A stretch of 64,000 nt of DNA from Prochlorococcus sp. AG-402-M23 (GTDB taxonomy: Bacteria > Cyanobacteriota > Cyanobacteriia > PCC-6307 > Cyanobiaceae). The notes below the pieces were generated by a model. That model was not told the DNA's origin, made no database searches, and saw only the letters and a list, made by a program, of their open reading frames with translations. This document shows positions 1 to 9,819 of this stretch, piece by piece; position 1 is the first letter of the stretch, and each line of letters starts with the position of its first letter. The stretch covers positions 1-64,000 of the forward strand of contig QCIR01000008.1 of assembly GCA_003216575.1 (NCBI GenBank). Reading direction: 5' to 3'. Both the position numbers and the translations under genes were made by a program.

Positions 1-773
1 ACTGAATATTTTTTACCAATTGTGTTTAACAATGTTCTCAACTCTTGAGTTTTTGGGAGTATTCTTTGAAATAATTTTTGCCGTAAGAATGTTGATGGTT
101 TGGGGAATTGGTCAGGTGGAATTGTTAGAGTACCGAGTGCTAATGGACTATATGCTAAATATTCAATATTATTTTCATTACATATTTTTTGGATTTTTTT
201 ATCTTCTAAAGAAGGTTTAGTTAACAATGAAAATTGCATTTGTATACTATTAATTGCTATTCCTCGTTCTTTAAGTTTCTTGTATAGAAAAATTAGTCTT
301 TTTGGACCAGTATTAGAGAGCCCAATTTCTGTAATCAAACCTTTTTGGTATAAATCTCCTAGGCCGTTGAGTAATTGTTCTTCTTGCCATGGTGCATAGC
401 GATAAGTACTCCAATGTAGTTGCACCCTTTTCATATTTCCTTTAAGCCGCCTGTTACTTGCTTGAAAAGCTTTATTTAGTCCATTACGACCAATTCTCCA
501 GGGGAAGGGTGCCAGCTTGGTTGCGATAGTTATTTTATTGAGTTTCCTTTTGGGTAATTCTTCAAGGAAATTGCCGATCAGCTTTTCGCTTTGCCCAAAG
601 AAGCTACCTGTTCCATATGAATCCGCAGTATCAATAAGATCTAATCCACCATTTATGGCATCAAAAAAAGTTTTTTTAAGTAAAATATTATCTGTTGCAG
701 GTTCGTAGCCCCATATGAGTTTATTTCCCCATGCCCAAGTCCCAAATCCAATTCCAACTTTTTGCTTAGTCAT
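1..773 (-). CDS. Aldo/keto reductase family protein (3' end beyond window)
   Basis: Open frame on minus strand from ATG at 773 through the left edge; MTKQKVGIGFGTWAWGNKLIWGYEP...LIDTADSYGTGSFFGQSEKLIG is typical AKR. Absent from the ORF track because no stop lies in the window. Confidence 0.88.
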   Translation of the reverse strand, partial: MTKQKVGIGFGTWAWGNKLIWGYEPATDNILLKKTFFDAINGGLDLIDTADSYGTGSFFGQSEKLIGNFLEELPKRKLNKITIATKLAPFPWRIGRNGLNKAFQASNRRLKGNMKRVQLHWSTYRYAPWQEEQLLNGLGDLYQKGLITEIGLSNTGPKRLIFLYKKLKERGIAINSIQMQFSLLTKPSLEDKKIQKICNENNIEYLAYSPLALGTLTIPPDQFPKPSTFLRQKLFQRILPKTQELRTLLNTIGKKYS

Positions 774-822
774 GACTTTATTACTTTATTTAAAATCAAA
801 GATCGAATATTAATTATCTTAC

Positions 823-1002
823 ATGAATAATTTAAATAGAATTAAAGATTCTTCTTTGCAAGAAAATGATGATTACAAGGGATATGAAAAAAATAATGAA
901 AGTAATAATAAACTAGAAAAAGTTTTATGTAACCATTGCGGAAGGACTACTAATAACGGCATTAGATGTAAAGGTATTTGCGTCGCTGATAATGATTATT
1001 AA
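823..1002 (+). CDS. Small 59-aa Cys-rich protein, putative zinc-ribbon-like
   Basis: ATG-to-TAA ORF: MNNLNRIKDSSLQENDDYKGYEKNNESNNKLEKVLCNHCGRTTNNGIRCKGICVADNDY; CxxC...C...C pattern; below the ORF-track size cutoff. Confidence 0.5.
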   Translation: MNNLNRIKDSSLQENDDYKGYEKNNESNNKLEKVLCNHCGRTTNNGIRCKGICVADNDY

Positions 1003-1035
1003 TTTTAAATACTTTGATTTAAATATATTATTAAT

Positions 1036-1467
1036 TTATTCAATCACATCAATAATTCCTTCAGTAATATACCTTGCCATTTTTGTTATGTGCTGTCTGA
1101 TTTCTCCTTCTCTAATATTCCATTTATTGGATAATTCTTTTACTTTTTTATTATCTTTTACATATTTAATCATTTTATTAGCAAGATATACAGGTAGCTC
1201 TTGTTCATTCTTAACAGATAAACTTTCCCATTGCTCTTTATCGATGAGACCAATAGAATAAAGATCTTCTGTATTGGTAAAATTATATAATTCTTTGATG
1301 CCTATAGATATATAAAGCCATCCTAATTCCTCAAGAAAATTATTCGAATTAATACCATTTTCAAATTCACTAATCTTTTGGTCTAATAAAGATTTTTTGT
1401 CAGATTCACCCTCTTTTATTGAATTAAGCAATCTATAAAAAGAACTGAATTCAATTTGATCAGACAC
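1036..1467 (-). CDS. Hypothetical protein
   Basis: 143-aa ORF with coherent composition. Confidence 0.6.
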   Translation of the reverse strand: MSDQIEFSSFYRLLNSIKEGESDKKSLLDQKISEFENGINSNNFLEELGWLYISIGIKELYNFTNTEDLYSIGLIDKEQWESLSVKNEQELPVYLANKMIKYVKDNKKVKELSNKWNIREGEIRQHITKMARYITEGIIDVIE

Positions 1468-1649
1468 TGTTCTTAGTTGTTATAATCATTAATGATAATT
1501 CATCACTTATGTGTTCATGTAGAATTTTTTATTTAATTGTAATGAAAAAAAACTTTCACTTCATGATAATATCTCTTGTGTAGAAATTATTTTCTTATTT
1601 CTTATAGCAAGATTGAGGTTGGATTTTAGAGAATATAAGTTTAATAATT

Positions 1650-1682
1650 AAACAATATAAAGTTATAAGTTTTATATTGTTT
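1650..1682. repeat. Perfect 12-bp inverted repeat / hairpin (AAACAATATAAA-9nt-TTTATATTGTTT)
   Basis: Read directly from sequence. Confidence 0.7.
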
Positions 1683-1943
1683 CTTAACTTATTGACCTTC
1701 TGCTGAAAATAGTAAGCAAAGCAGTAAATATCAAATTTTAATATCAGTTGATCTCTTTATTTTTAAGTCTCCTACTAGTGGATCTTTTATAAGCTAACTG
1801 TAAGAATGTAATTATAATCAGTCGTTTGATTGAAAACTAAAATCAACTTATCTGTCTCTGACCCTTCTTGAAACTTGCAACTCGCTACGAATGGAGCATA
1901 GTGCTGGGAGGCTTTCTCAGGAAAATTAAACGAAAAATTATTA

Positions 1944-2014
1944 AGGCGGCACCCAGATTCGAACTGGGGATAAAGGATTTGCAATCCTCTGCCTTACCAC
2001 TTGGCCATGCCGCC
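1944..2014 (-). tRNA. tRNA-Cys (anticodon GCA)
   Basis: Reverse complement GGCGGCATGGCCAAGTGGTAAGGCAGAGGATTGCAAATCCTTTATCCCCAGTTCGAATCTGGGTGCCGCC+T; cloverleaf with GCA anticodon. Confidence 0.95.
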
Positions 2015-2071
2015 GAAAATGAAATTTTCATTCCCACCTCAAATCGTATCAGTCAAGCTGAACAAAAGCTT

Positions 2072-3292
2072 TTGTTTCTTAGTAATGGACACGGAGAGGA
2101 TACGATTGCTTGCAGAGTCATAGGGTCTCTCTATGAAATTAATCCAGATATTTCTTACGAAGTTATGCCAATAGTCGGTGAAGGGACAGTTTTTGCAAAG
2201 TTTATAAAAGAAGGCTGGTTGTCTAAGATTGGTTCCGCAACAGTTTTACCAAGTGGTGGATTTAGTAATCAGAGTGTGATTGGATTAGTTTTAGATTTAA
2301 AAGCTGGATTACTCAAAAGCCTCTGGATTCAATGGACTCTTATTCGTAAGTCAGTAAGAGAGGGAAAAATCATCGTTGCAGTTGGAGATTTTTTGCCGCT
2401 GCTTTTGGCATGGGCTAGTGGTGCAGATTATTTTTTTATTGGCACTCCTAAAAGTGATTACACGTGGACAAGCGGGCCAAGATTTTCTATTAGTGATATT
2501 TACCATCGGTTGAAAGGAACTGAGTGGGATCCGTGGGAATATTGTTTGATGCGTTCTAGTCGATGCAAGATGGTTGCAGTAAGAGACAAAATAACTTCAA
2601 GGGGTTTAAAAAATCACGGAGTTGAAGCAATTGCACCAGGCAATCCGATGATGGATGGTATAGCGAAGTCAAAATGTCCTAATCATTTTGAAAGATATAG
2701 ACGATTGATTTTGTTATGTGGAAGTCGATTGCCTGAGGCGTATCAGAATTTCAATAAACTTTTAACTGCAATTCAGCTAATTGAAATTCCATCCCCTATA
2801 GCTGTGTTTGTGCCTTTAAATTCTTACTCAATGAAATCAAAAATAGAATTCATATTGATTAAATTAGGTTTTAAAACTACTTATGAGTCAATGAGTGAAT
2901 TAGGGATTTCAGGAATTTGGAAAAAAAAATCATTACTTATTTTAATTGGCTTTAATCAATTTTCTTCTTGGGCTAATTGGGGAGAAGTAGGAGTAGCAAA
3001 TGCAGGCACAGCTACAGAACAATTAGTGGGTATAGGTATCCCATGTGTTTCCTTGCCTGGGGGAGGACCTCAATTTAATTTCAGTTTTGCTAAGCGTCAA
3101 AGTCGTTTACTTGGCGGAGCAGTAGCTATTTCAAAAGGTTATAAAATTCTTGCTGAAAAAGTAGAGTTTTTATTAAATTCTGATATTGATAGAAAGTCTA
3201 TTGGTTTAACAGGATCCAGGCGAATGGGTCCAGAGGGAGGAAGTCAGTCGTTAGCACTTATGATTTCTACTAAATTGTCCCAGAGTTCATAG
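2072..3292 (+). CDS. Lipid-A-disaccharide synthase-related (LpxB-like) conserved protein
   Basis: LLFLSNGHGEDTIACRVIGSL...GNPMMDG...GTATEQLVGIGIPCVSLPGGGPQF. The ORF-track start at 1868 overlaps tRNA-Cys, so the true start lies after 2014 (TTG 2072 used; uncertain). Confidence 0.75.
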   Translation: MFLSNGHGEDTIACRVIGSLYEINPDISYEVMPIVGEGTVFAKFIKEGWLSKIGSATVLPSGGFSNQSVIGLVLDLKAGLLKSLWIQWTLIRKSVREGKIIVAVGDFLPLLLAWASGADYFFIGTPKSDYTWTSGPRFSISDIYHRLKGTEWDPWEYCLMRSSRCKMVAVRDKITSRGLKNHGVEAIAPGNPMMDGIAKSKCPNHFERYRRLILLCGSRLPEAYQNFNKLLTAIQLIEIPSPIAVFVPLNSYSMKSKIEFILIKLGFKTTYESMSELGISGIWKKKSLLILIGFNQFSSWANWGEVGVANAGTATEQLVGIGIPCVSLPGGGPQFNFSFAKRQSRLLGGAVAISKGYKILAEKVEFLLNSDIDRKSIGLTGSRRMGPEGGSQSLALMISTKLSQSS

Positions 3293-3348
3293 TTCGGTGT
3301 AATCTAATATAAGATTTTCATGGAAATTATTTAGTCAAAATTCTGCAT

Positions 3349-3618
3349 ATGCCACTAATTGAAGATCATCATTATCTTAAAATTTGTGCTCAATTGGCAT
3401 CTTCTTTAAGTATTAGTATCGCAGCCGCTCGAAGAAAAGTAGAGGTCGCGGCAGCTAAAGAAGGCAAAAAAGATTTGCAAGCAAGAAAAGAAATTGCTCA
3501 AAAGATCTTGGATCAAATTATTAAGAAGGATTCAGAGCAAAACGAATCTGCCTCTGCATCTTTTGATCAATTATTAAAGGCTTTGAAAGAGGAAGAAAAT
3601 TTTATGCTTGAGGATTAA
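3349..3618 (+). CDS. Conserved hypothetical protein (89 aa)
   Basis: ORF with compact spacing to neighbours. Confidence 0.6.
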   Translation: MPLIEDHHYLKICAQLASSLSISIAAARRKVEVAAAKEGKKDLQARKEIAQKILDQIIKKDSEQNESASASFDQLLKALKEEENFMLED

Positions 3619-3643
3619 TTAAGAATTTTTAGATCTGAAAAAT

Positions 3644-4288
3644 TCAGTGATCAAAAATATTCGTAAATCTTCTTCTATCAAGCTCGGAAAAAGTTGGTAT
3701 GCATTTGAAGCATTTTTGGGCTAATTCCCATCTGTCTTCACGTTTCAACATCTCTTCAAGCTTTTGTTTTGCTCCTAACAAATATCTAACATCATTTGAA
3801 GCGTAAATAAGTTGTTTTTGAGTAAGATCTCCAATTCTTCCCCAGTCACTACTTTGAGCTTGCTTATCTAATTCGACTCCCACAGTTTCCATTACAACCT
3901 CTTTTAAACCATGTCTGGGACTATATGTTCTGCCTATTTTACTTGCGATTTTTGTACAAAAAATTGGATTAACTTCAATATTTAAATTACTTGCTAATGC
4001 TGCCACATCAAATCTTGCGAAATGAAAGACTTTTTCAATTGCTTCTTTCTCAAGAATAGATTTTAAATTTGGAGCTGAATGTTGGTTTTTTTCAATCCGA
4101 ACACAAATAACATTATCTAATTCATCACATATTTGTATTAAGCAAAGCCTATCTCTACCATGAATTAATCCCATGGCTTCTGTGTCTATTGCTAAAGCCA
4201 AAGATGAGCTTAAAGCAATTTCAGTTTCATTATCTATGTCCTTATCAAAGATCTTGAAAGTGGCGGGTTCTTCAAATTTTTGTGGCAT
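3644..4288 (-). CDS. rnd: Ribonuclease D / 3'-5' exonuclease
   Basis: DTEAMGL...VFHFARFDVAALA...SDWGRIGDLTQKQLIYASNDVRYLL; DEDD-type exonuclease motifs. Confidence 0.88.
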   Translation of the reverse strand: MPQKFEEPATFKIFDKDIDNETEIALSSSLALAIDTEAMGLIHGRDRLCLIQICDELDNVICVRIEKNQHSAPNLKSILEKEAIEKVFHFARFDVAALASNLNIEVNPIFCTKIASKIGRTYSPRHGLKEVVMETVGVELDKQAQSSDWGRIGDLTQKQLIYASNDVRYLLGAKQKLEEMLKREDRWELAQKCFKCIPTFSELDRRRFTNIFDH

Positions 4289-4465
4289 AACAAATTGAAT
4301 GGGAATTGAATGTATGAATGGTTTTATTTAGTCAAATTCTAAAGCCTTCAATGATGAAAAAATATCCAGTAATTTTATTGATTTTACCATCTTTATTTTT
4401 TCATGGCTTACTTTTGTAGCTATGTTTTCCAGAACAATTAAAATAGTAAGGATCGTATTTTTGAG

Positions 4466-5023
4466 ATGCAATCTGCATTCTCCTCAACTCTATTTCTTAC
4501 TGTTCTATTGGCGATAGGCTTGGGTTTCTTTCTGCGAGCTGCAAGTAAGGACCGAACAACAATAGTAGATGTTCAGTCTCCTTTGCCTCCACTGGAGGTT
4601 TTAAATGGAGTTAGTCTTTGGCTAGAAGAACGTGGGTGGCAAAAAAATGGAGGTAATGTTGAAGAGAAATTATTGCTCTTTCATGGAAGTGTAGCTTCTA
4701 GCACTTTTTTGGCTATCTTTTTATCTTGCTTGGGAGGACTTGGATCAGCCTGTTTGGGCCTTGTTTTAATTCAACTTTACCCGGCTTTGAGTTGGTGGCC
4801 ATTATTACTCGCCGCAATTGGTGCTCCTTTAACTGGAATCATTTATCGTATTAAATCCCAAAGAGAAGAATCATTAGAACTTAAGTTGTTAAGTTCAGAA
4901 CTCTCAAATATCAGTATTTTACGAATAAAAGCTCATCGCGATGAGCTTATAGCGATTCAAAAGGAATTATCTGAAAGTCTTGAGCTTAGTAGTGAAAATT
5001 CTCTACTTTCTTCTCCGATATAA
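4466..5023 (+). CDS. Membrane protein, possible cofactor assembly of complex C subunit (CCB-like)
   Basis: 185 aa with TM segments; resembles cyanobacterial CCB-family proteins by eye. Confidence 0.5.
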   Translation: MQSAFSSTLFLTVLLAIGLGFFLRAASKDRTTIVDVQSPLPPLEVLNGVSLWLEERGWQKNGGNVEEKLLLFHGSVASSTFLAIFLSCLGGLGSACLGLVLIQLYPALSWWPLLLAAIGAPLTGIIYRIKSQREESLELKLLSSELSNISILRIKAHRDELIAIQKELSESLELSSENSLLSSPI

Positions 5024-5026
5024 GAG

Positions 5027-5851
5027 ATGTTGTTGAAAAAAAATCGATTAATAAATATTTTAAGCTTCGCAATTTTTTTCATATTTTTCTATGCCTTTTC
5101 ACAACTATATTTCATTAAGAATTTAAAATTTATTAATGATTTAGAACTGATCATTGGTCAAGCCTCTAACCTTCCTGCTCGTTGGGTTGGTACTAAAGAT
5201 GTTAATAAAAATATACCTATTTTGATTTTGGCAGGTCATGCTGATTCGCAAGGACTTGCTGGTGCCGGCACCTCTGGTGAGGCTGTTGATAAGCTCGGTT
5301 TGAATCCGATGGACCCTGCAATTAGTGATGAACTTTTTTGGAATTTAAAATTGCAAGAAGCTATTGTTAAACTAGGAAAAATGAAAGGCTTAAATATCAG
5401 ATCTTATGATCCAGGAATAAGAAATATTGATGATGCCAATGATCCAAGAACAAATTGGTCCGTAGGAAAAAATTTTGCCAAAAATGGTGGATATGCTATT
5501 GAGATTCATTTTGACTCATATGGTGACTATGGAGTTGGTTCAGGCTTGATCCCACCTTTCTTTGAGACTCCAAATAAAATTGACGAAGCAATTGCTAGGA
5601 AATTTGGACGTTTCCCTGTGCTATTTAGAGGAGGTTTAGGCGCCCCAAGAAGGCAAATCAGAATTCTTGAAATTGGCAAATTAGAGGGTCTGCTAGAAAA
5701 AAAGCTCAGAAATTTAAAAACTAGGCAAAGAACAATTAAGTTCCTATCGAATGAAATAGTTCAGGCTTTTTTAAATGGAATCAATACACATGCTTCATCT
5801 AATCCAATGCTTGATGCTGAATACACCTTTCTTCCAGTGATTTATCTGTGA
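5027..5851 (+). CDS. Putative N-acetylmuramoyl-L-alanine amidase-like protein
   Basis: N-terminal [14 protein letters not shown]...[12 protein letters not shown] motif arrangement as in amidase_3-type folds. Confidence 0.5.
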   Translation: MLLKKNRLINILSFAIFFIFFYAFSQLYFIKNLKFINDLELIIGQASNLPARWVGTKDVNKNIPILILAGHADSQGLAGAGTSGEAVDKLGLNPMDPAISDELFWNLKLQEAIVKLGKMKGLNIRSYDPGIRNIDDANDPRTNWSVGKNFAKNGGYAIEIHFDSYGDYGVGSGLIPPFFETPNKIDEAIARKFGRFPVLFRGGLGAPRRQIRILEIGKLEGLLEKKLRNLKTRQRTIKFLSNEIVQAFLNGINTHASSNPMLDAEYTFLPVIYL

Positions 5852-6845
5852 ACCATTCTTGAGGTTTAGTAAATAAATCGGTTAGTAGAGATTCACGTGA
5901 ATTTTCTTCTGGTTTAAATCCATACTCCCATCTTGCTAAGGGTGGTAATGACATCAATATTGACTCCGTTCGTCCATTTGTTTGTAATCCAAAAATGGTG
6001 CCTCTATCCCATACGAGATTGAATTCAGCATATCTACCTCGCCTATAAAGTTGGAATTCTCTTTCTTTGGATGAATAGCTTTGATTTTGACGTTTTTTTA
6101 TTATTGGCTCATAGGATGGTAAAAATGCTTTTCCGCATGCTTTTGCAAGAGAGAACAGATCTTCCCAATTCAAGGAGTAGTTACCAATCTCCTTTGAGAT
6201 GTTTGAGGCTCTCCCATTAACGTTTTGTCCTTTGTAAAGTAAACCTGTTCCATCTTGATAGTCATAAAAAATACCTCCGACTCCTCTTGTCTCATTTCGA
6301 TGTTTTAGGAAAAAATATTCGTCACACCAAGGTTTGAAAACCTTATGCAGATCTGTATTGATTGTGTCACATGCAGCTTTATGGCATGAATGAAAGTGAC
6401 GAGTATCAGATAGATATGGATAAAAAGGAGTTAGATCTGCTCCTCCGCCAAACCACCACACAGGACCTGCTTCAAAATATCTGTAATTAAGATGAACAGT
6501 TGGAATGTAGGGACTTTTTGGGTGAAGAACCATTGAGGTTCCTGTCGCAAACCAAGAGTGACCTTTCGCTTCAGGTCTTTGACTGATGATGGAGGGTGGA
6601 AGTTCATTGCCGTGCACTTCAGAAAAGTTTACCCCTCCTTGTTCAAATATTTGTCCATTTTTTAATACTCTCGACCGTCCTCCTCCCCCCTCAGGTCTTT
6701 CCCATGATTCTTCTAAGAATTTGCCTTCTCCATCAATATTTTCAAGGCCAGAACAAATTTCATCTTGAAGCCCTAAAACAAGCTCTTTGGCTCGATCTCT
6801 TGAATTTTTCGCCGGTAAATTGGCTGGATCTTTTGAGGAAGACAA
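5799..6845 (-). CDS. hemF: Oxygen-dependent coproporphyrinogen III oxidase
   Basis: [15 protein letters not shown]...[13 protein letters not shown]...RGVGGIFYD...[28 protein letters not shown]. Confidence 0.97.
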   Translation of the reverse strand: MSSSKDPANLPAKNSRDRAKELVLGLQDEICSGLENIDGEGKFLEESWERPEGGGGRSRVLKNGQIFEQGGVNFSEVHGNELPPSIISQRPEAKGHSWFATGTSMVLHPKSPYIPTVHLNYRYFEAGPVWWFGGGADLTPFYPYLSDTRHFHSCHKAACDTINTDLHKVFKPWCDEYFFLKHRNETRGVGGIFYDYQDGTGLLYKGQNVNGRASNISKEIGNYSLNWEDLFSLAKACGKAFLPSYEPIIKKRQNQSYSSKEREFQLYRRGRYAEFNLVWDRGTIFGLQTNGRTESILMSLPPLARWEYGFKPEENSRESLLTDLFTKPQEWFTDKSLEERCIQHQALD

Positions 6846-7025
6846 AATTAATTTTATTTTTCTTTCTTTAGAAAAATACTTTCAAATGATGCAAATTTCA
6901 CATCAAAATTGGAAAAGTTTGTATAGCGAATAGTTTTTACTTTTTCCCAAAGGCCATATCATTGGATGAGGAAGTGGAAATTGTGTTGTTTTTTAAACTA
7001 TTATCAATTGTATTAGAAATTTAGA

Positions 7026-8108
7026 ATGACAACTAACGAGAAGGTTTTAAAGGCTTTTCATTCAATCAAAGATGTAGGTAGTGATCGTTCTATTAGTGAG
7101 CTTGGATGGTTGAAAATAGTTTCAGTCATTCCACCGAAAATTGTGGTAAGACTTAATCTCCCTGATTTTGCTCAAGCTCAGAGAGACAGAATTGCAAATG
7201 ATATTAGAGAAAACATCAAATTTCTTGAGGGCATAGAGGAAGTTCAAATTGAGATAGGTAATTTATCTTCATCTGATCAGTCTCCTATTGGGCAAGCAGG
7301 TCATGGTGGTCAATCTCCAGGATTAAATCCAATACCAAATGTCAAGCATGTTCTTGCCATAAGTAGTGGGAAAGGTGGAGTAGGGAAAAGCACGATTTCC
7401 GTTAATTTGGCATGTGCTCTTAGTCAAAAGGGTTTCAAGGTTGGTTTGCTTGATGCGGATATTTATGGGCCCAATACCCCTTATATGTTGGGAGTTAGCG
7501 AAATCACTCCTGAAGTAAGTGGTTCTGGGGCAGAACAAAAGATTATTCCAATTGAAACTTGTGGAATTGGGATGGTTTCAATGGGTTTGTTAATTGATCA
7601 AAATCAGCCTGTAATTTGGCGCGGGCCAATGCTTAATGGAATTATTCGACAATTTTTATATCAAGCATCATGGGGAGAACGTGATTTCCTGATAGTGGAT
7701 CTTCCTCCTGGAACAGGAGATGCTCAACTTTCTCTGGCTCAATCTGTACCTATGGCAGGAGTAATTATTGTTACTACACCTCAAAATGTATCACTACAAG
7801 ACTCTAGAAGAGGTTTGGCAATGTTTAAACAAATGAATATTCCTATCCTTGGAGTAATCGAAAATATGACGTATTTTATCCCTCCGGATCAGCCTGAAAA
7901 ATCATATGAGATTTTTGGTTCAGGCGGGGGGCAGCAATTAGCTAATGAAAATAATGTCCCTTTACTTGCTCAGATACCAATAGAATCAGATATATATTCA
8001 GGAACAGGTAGAGATCTTCCAGTAGTTTATACATCTCGAGCTTCAATCACAGCAAAAGTATTTTTAGAACTAGCTGAAACTTTATGTCAATTAGTATCTT
8101 TTAAATAG
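7026..8108 (+). CDS. mrp: Mrp/NBP35 family ATP-binding Fe-S carrier
   Basis: ISSGKGGVGKSTISVNLA; LLDADIYGPNTPYMLG; IVDLPPGTGDAQLSLAQ. Confidence 0.95.
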   Translation: MTTNEKVLKAFHSIKDVGSDRSISELGWLKIVSVIPPKIVVRLNLPDFAQAQRDRIANDIRENIKFLEGIEEVQIEIGNLSSSDQSPIGQAGHGGQSPGLNPIPNVKHVLAISSGKGGVGKSTISVNLACALSQKGFKVGLLDADIYGPNTPYMLGVSEITPEVSGSGAEQKIIPIETCGIGMVSMGLLIDQNQPVIWRGPMLNGIIRQFLYQASWGERDFLIVDLPPGTGDAQLSLAQSVPMAGVIIVTTPQNVSLQDSRRGLAMFKQMNIPILGVIENMTYFIPPDQPEKSYEIFGSGGGQQLANENNVPLLAQIPIESDIYSGTGRDLPVVYTSRASITAKVFLELAETLCQLVSFK

Positions 8109-8123
8109 TAAATTAAAATAACG

Positions 8124-9389
8124 ATGAGTTTTAGTCTCAAGAAAATATCTACTTTCAAATCAGTTAGAAAGAAAAATTGGAAAAATATTGATTATACAAT
8201 TTGGATTGTCCCTTTTATTCTAGTAAATTTATCAAGTTTTTTAATAGCAAGTACTCAGAGAAATCAAGGAATTACAGGTTGGTATCAACATGCAATTTTG
8301 GCATATATAGGTCCTTTAATTGTTTATTTTTTAGCTCAATTGCCACTAAATAGATTACGTAATTATATTTTACCAATATATTTCCTTACCATTTTAATGC
8401 TTTTATATGTAAATTTTAGTGGCACCTCAGCGCTTGGAGCACAAAGATGGTTGAGCTTTGCCGGATTAAATGTTCAACCATCAGAATTTGCAAAAATAAC
8501 TTTGATACTCGTGTTGAGTTCTATTTTAGACCGACAAAGATTTTCTAATTTATATCATGTAATTAAACCCATACTATTTTCTTTTTTTCCGTGGATTTTG
8601 GTTTTTTTGCAACCGGATCTTGGAACATCCCTTGTCTTTGGAGCAATACTTTTAGGCATGTTGTATTGGTCAGGAATGCCTTATGAGTGGGCATTTATTA
8701 TTCTAGCTATGTTAGTAACAGGATTATTGGCTTGCTTATATCAATTCGGACTTATTTTTTGGCTACCAATAATTGGTTTTTTAGCTTATAAATCTTTACC
8801 AAATAGAAAAATATTAACATTAATTGTCATTCTTTTTCATTCACTAATAGCAAAAATCACTCCATGGTTTTGGCAAAATGTTTTAAAAGATTATCAAAGA
8901 GATCGCCTAATTAGTTTTCTTGATCCTAGTCAAGATCCATTAGGCGGTGGATATCATATGCTTCAAAGTAAAATAGGGATTGGATCAGGGGGATTGCTTG
9001 GCACCGGCCTTATGCAAGGCCAATTTACTAAATTAAAATTCATACCAGAGCAACATACTGATTTTATCTTTAGTGCTCTTGGTGAAGAAACAGGTTTTTT
9101 AGGAACTTTATTCGTTATCTTTTTGTTTTTTATTTTAATTTTTAAATTAATTAAAATCGCCTATCAGGCTCGTTCTGATTTTGAATCTTTAGTGGTTATT
9201 GGAATAGCGTCCATGTTTATTTTTCAGATTATGGTGAATATATTTATGACTATTGGTCTAGGTCCTGTTACTGGAATCCCATTGCCTTTTATGAGTTATG
9301 GAAGAACCGCACTTTTAGTAAATTTTATAAGCTTAGGCTTTTGTTTGTCAGTCTCTAGGAGAGGTCAATCAGTAAGAAAAAATCTTTAA
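8124..9389 (+). CDS. rodA: Rod shape-determining protein RodA (FtsW/RodA/SpoVE family)
   Basis: GAQRWLSFAGLNVQPSEFAKI; FLQPDLGTSLVFG; PEQHTDFIFSALGEETGFLG; PLPFMSYGRTALLVNF. Confidence 0.95.
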   Translation: MSFSLKKISTFKSVRKKNWKNIDYTIWIVPFILVNLSSFLIASTQRNQGITGWYQHAILAYIGPLIVYFLAQLPLNRLRNYILPIYFLTILMLLYVNFSGTSALGAQRWLSFAGLNVQPSEFAKITLILVLSSILDRQRFSNLYHVIKPILFSFFPWILVFLQPDLGTSLVFGAILLGMLYWSGMPYEWAFIILAMLVTGLLACLYQFGLIFWLPIIGFLAYKSLPNRKILTLIVILFHSLIAKITPWFWQNVLKDYQRDRLISFLDPSQDPLGGGYHMLQSKIGIGSGGLLGTGLMQGQFTKLKFIPEQHTDFIFSALGEETGFLGTLFVIFLFFILIFKLIKIAYQARSDFESLVVIGIASMFIFQIMVNIFMTIGLGPVTGIPLPFMSYGRTALLVNFISLGFCLSVSRRGQSVRKNL

Positions 9390-9452
9390 TTAAATGTTTG
9401 TATTCATTTCTTTTATAAAAGTGTTAAGTGATCTTCACGGAACTTTTGATTC

Positions 9453-9614
9453 TCAGTTGGTTTGACTTGTATTTACCATCATAGAGCCGATTTTATTGGT
9501 TGTGTAAAGGAAGGAATCCTCACTATCAGCTGAAACACTAATTTCACTAAATTGGTTACTCTTAATTTCTGTAACTCTTTGATTTGAATTACACCCAGTA
9601 CTCTTGGGTAGCAA
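9453..9614 (-). CDS. Possible small ORF / decayed small lipoprotein-like gene
   Basis: Open frame with TTG start: LLPKSTGCNSNQRVTEIKSNQFSEISVSADSEDSFLYTTNKIGSMMVNTSQTN*; below track cutoff; no good upstream ATG. Confidence 0.25.
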   Translation of the reverse strand: MLPKSTGCNSNQRVTEIKSNQFSEISVSADSEDSFLYTTNKIGSMMVNTSQTN

Positions 9615-9819
9615 AACAGTTAGGGCTAATTATCTTGACTGATTCAAAAAAACTTTTTTAATTTATTGCTTTGACATTCTTCAAATCAACAATTAATTAT
9701 AAAACAGTCTAGAGAAGATTATTTCACTAGATTTTAACTTTTATTTTTATGTTTTTTCATCCTTTAAAATTTAGTCATACAAATGAATTTAGAGGATTGA
9801 AAGAGCTTCGGAGGTTTTT

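Noticed and set aside
1868-2071. N-terminal extension of the 1868-3292 ORF
   Set aside because: Passes through tRNA-Cys; homology to LpxB-like proteins only begins after about 2069.
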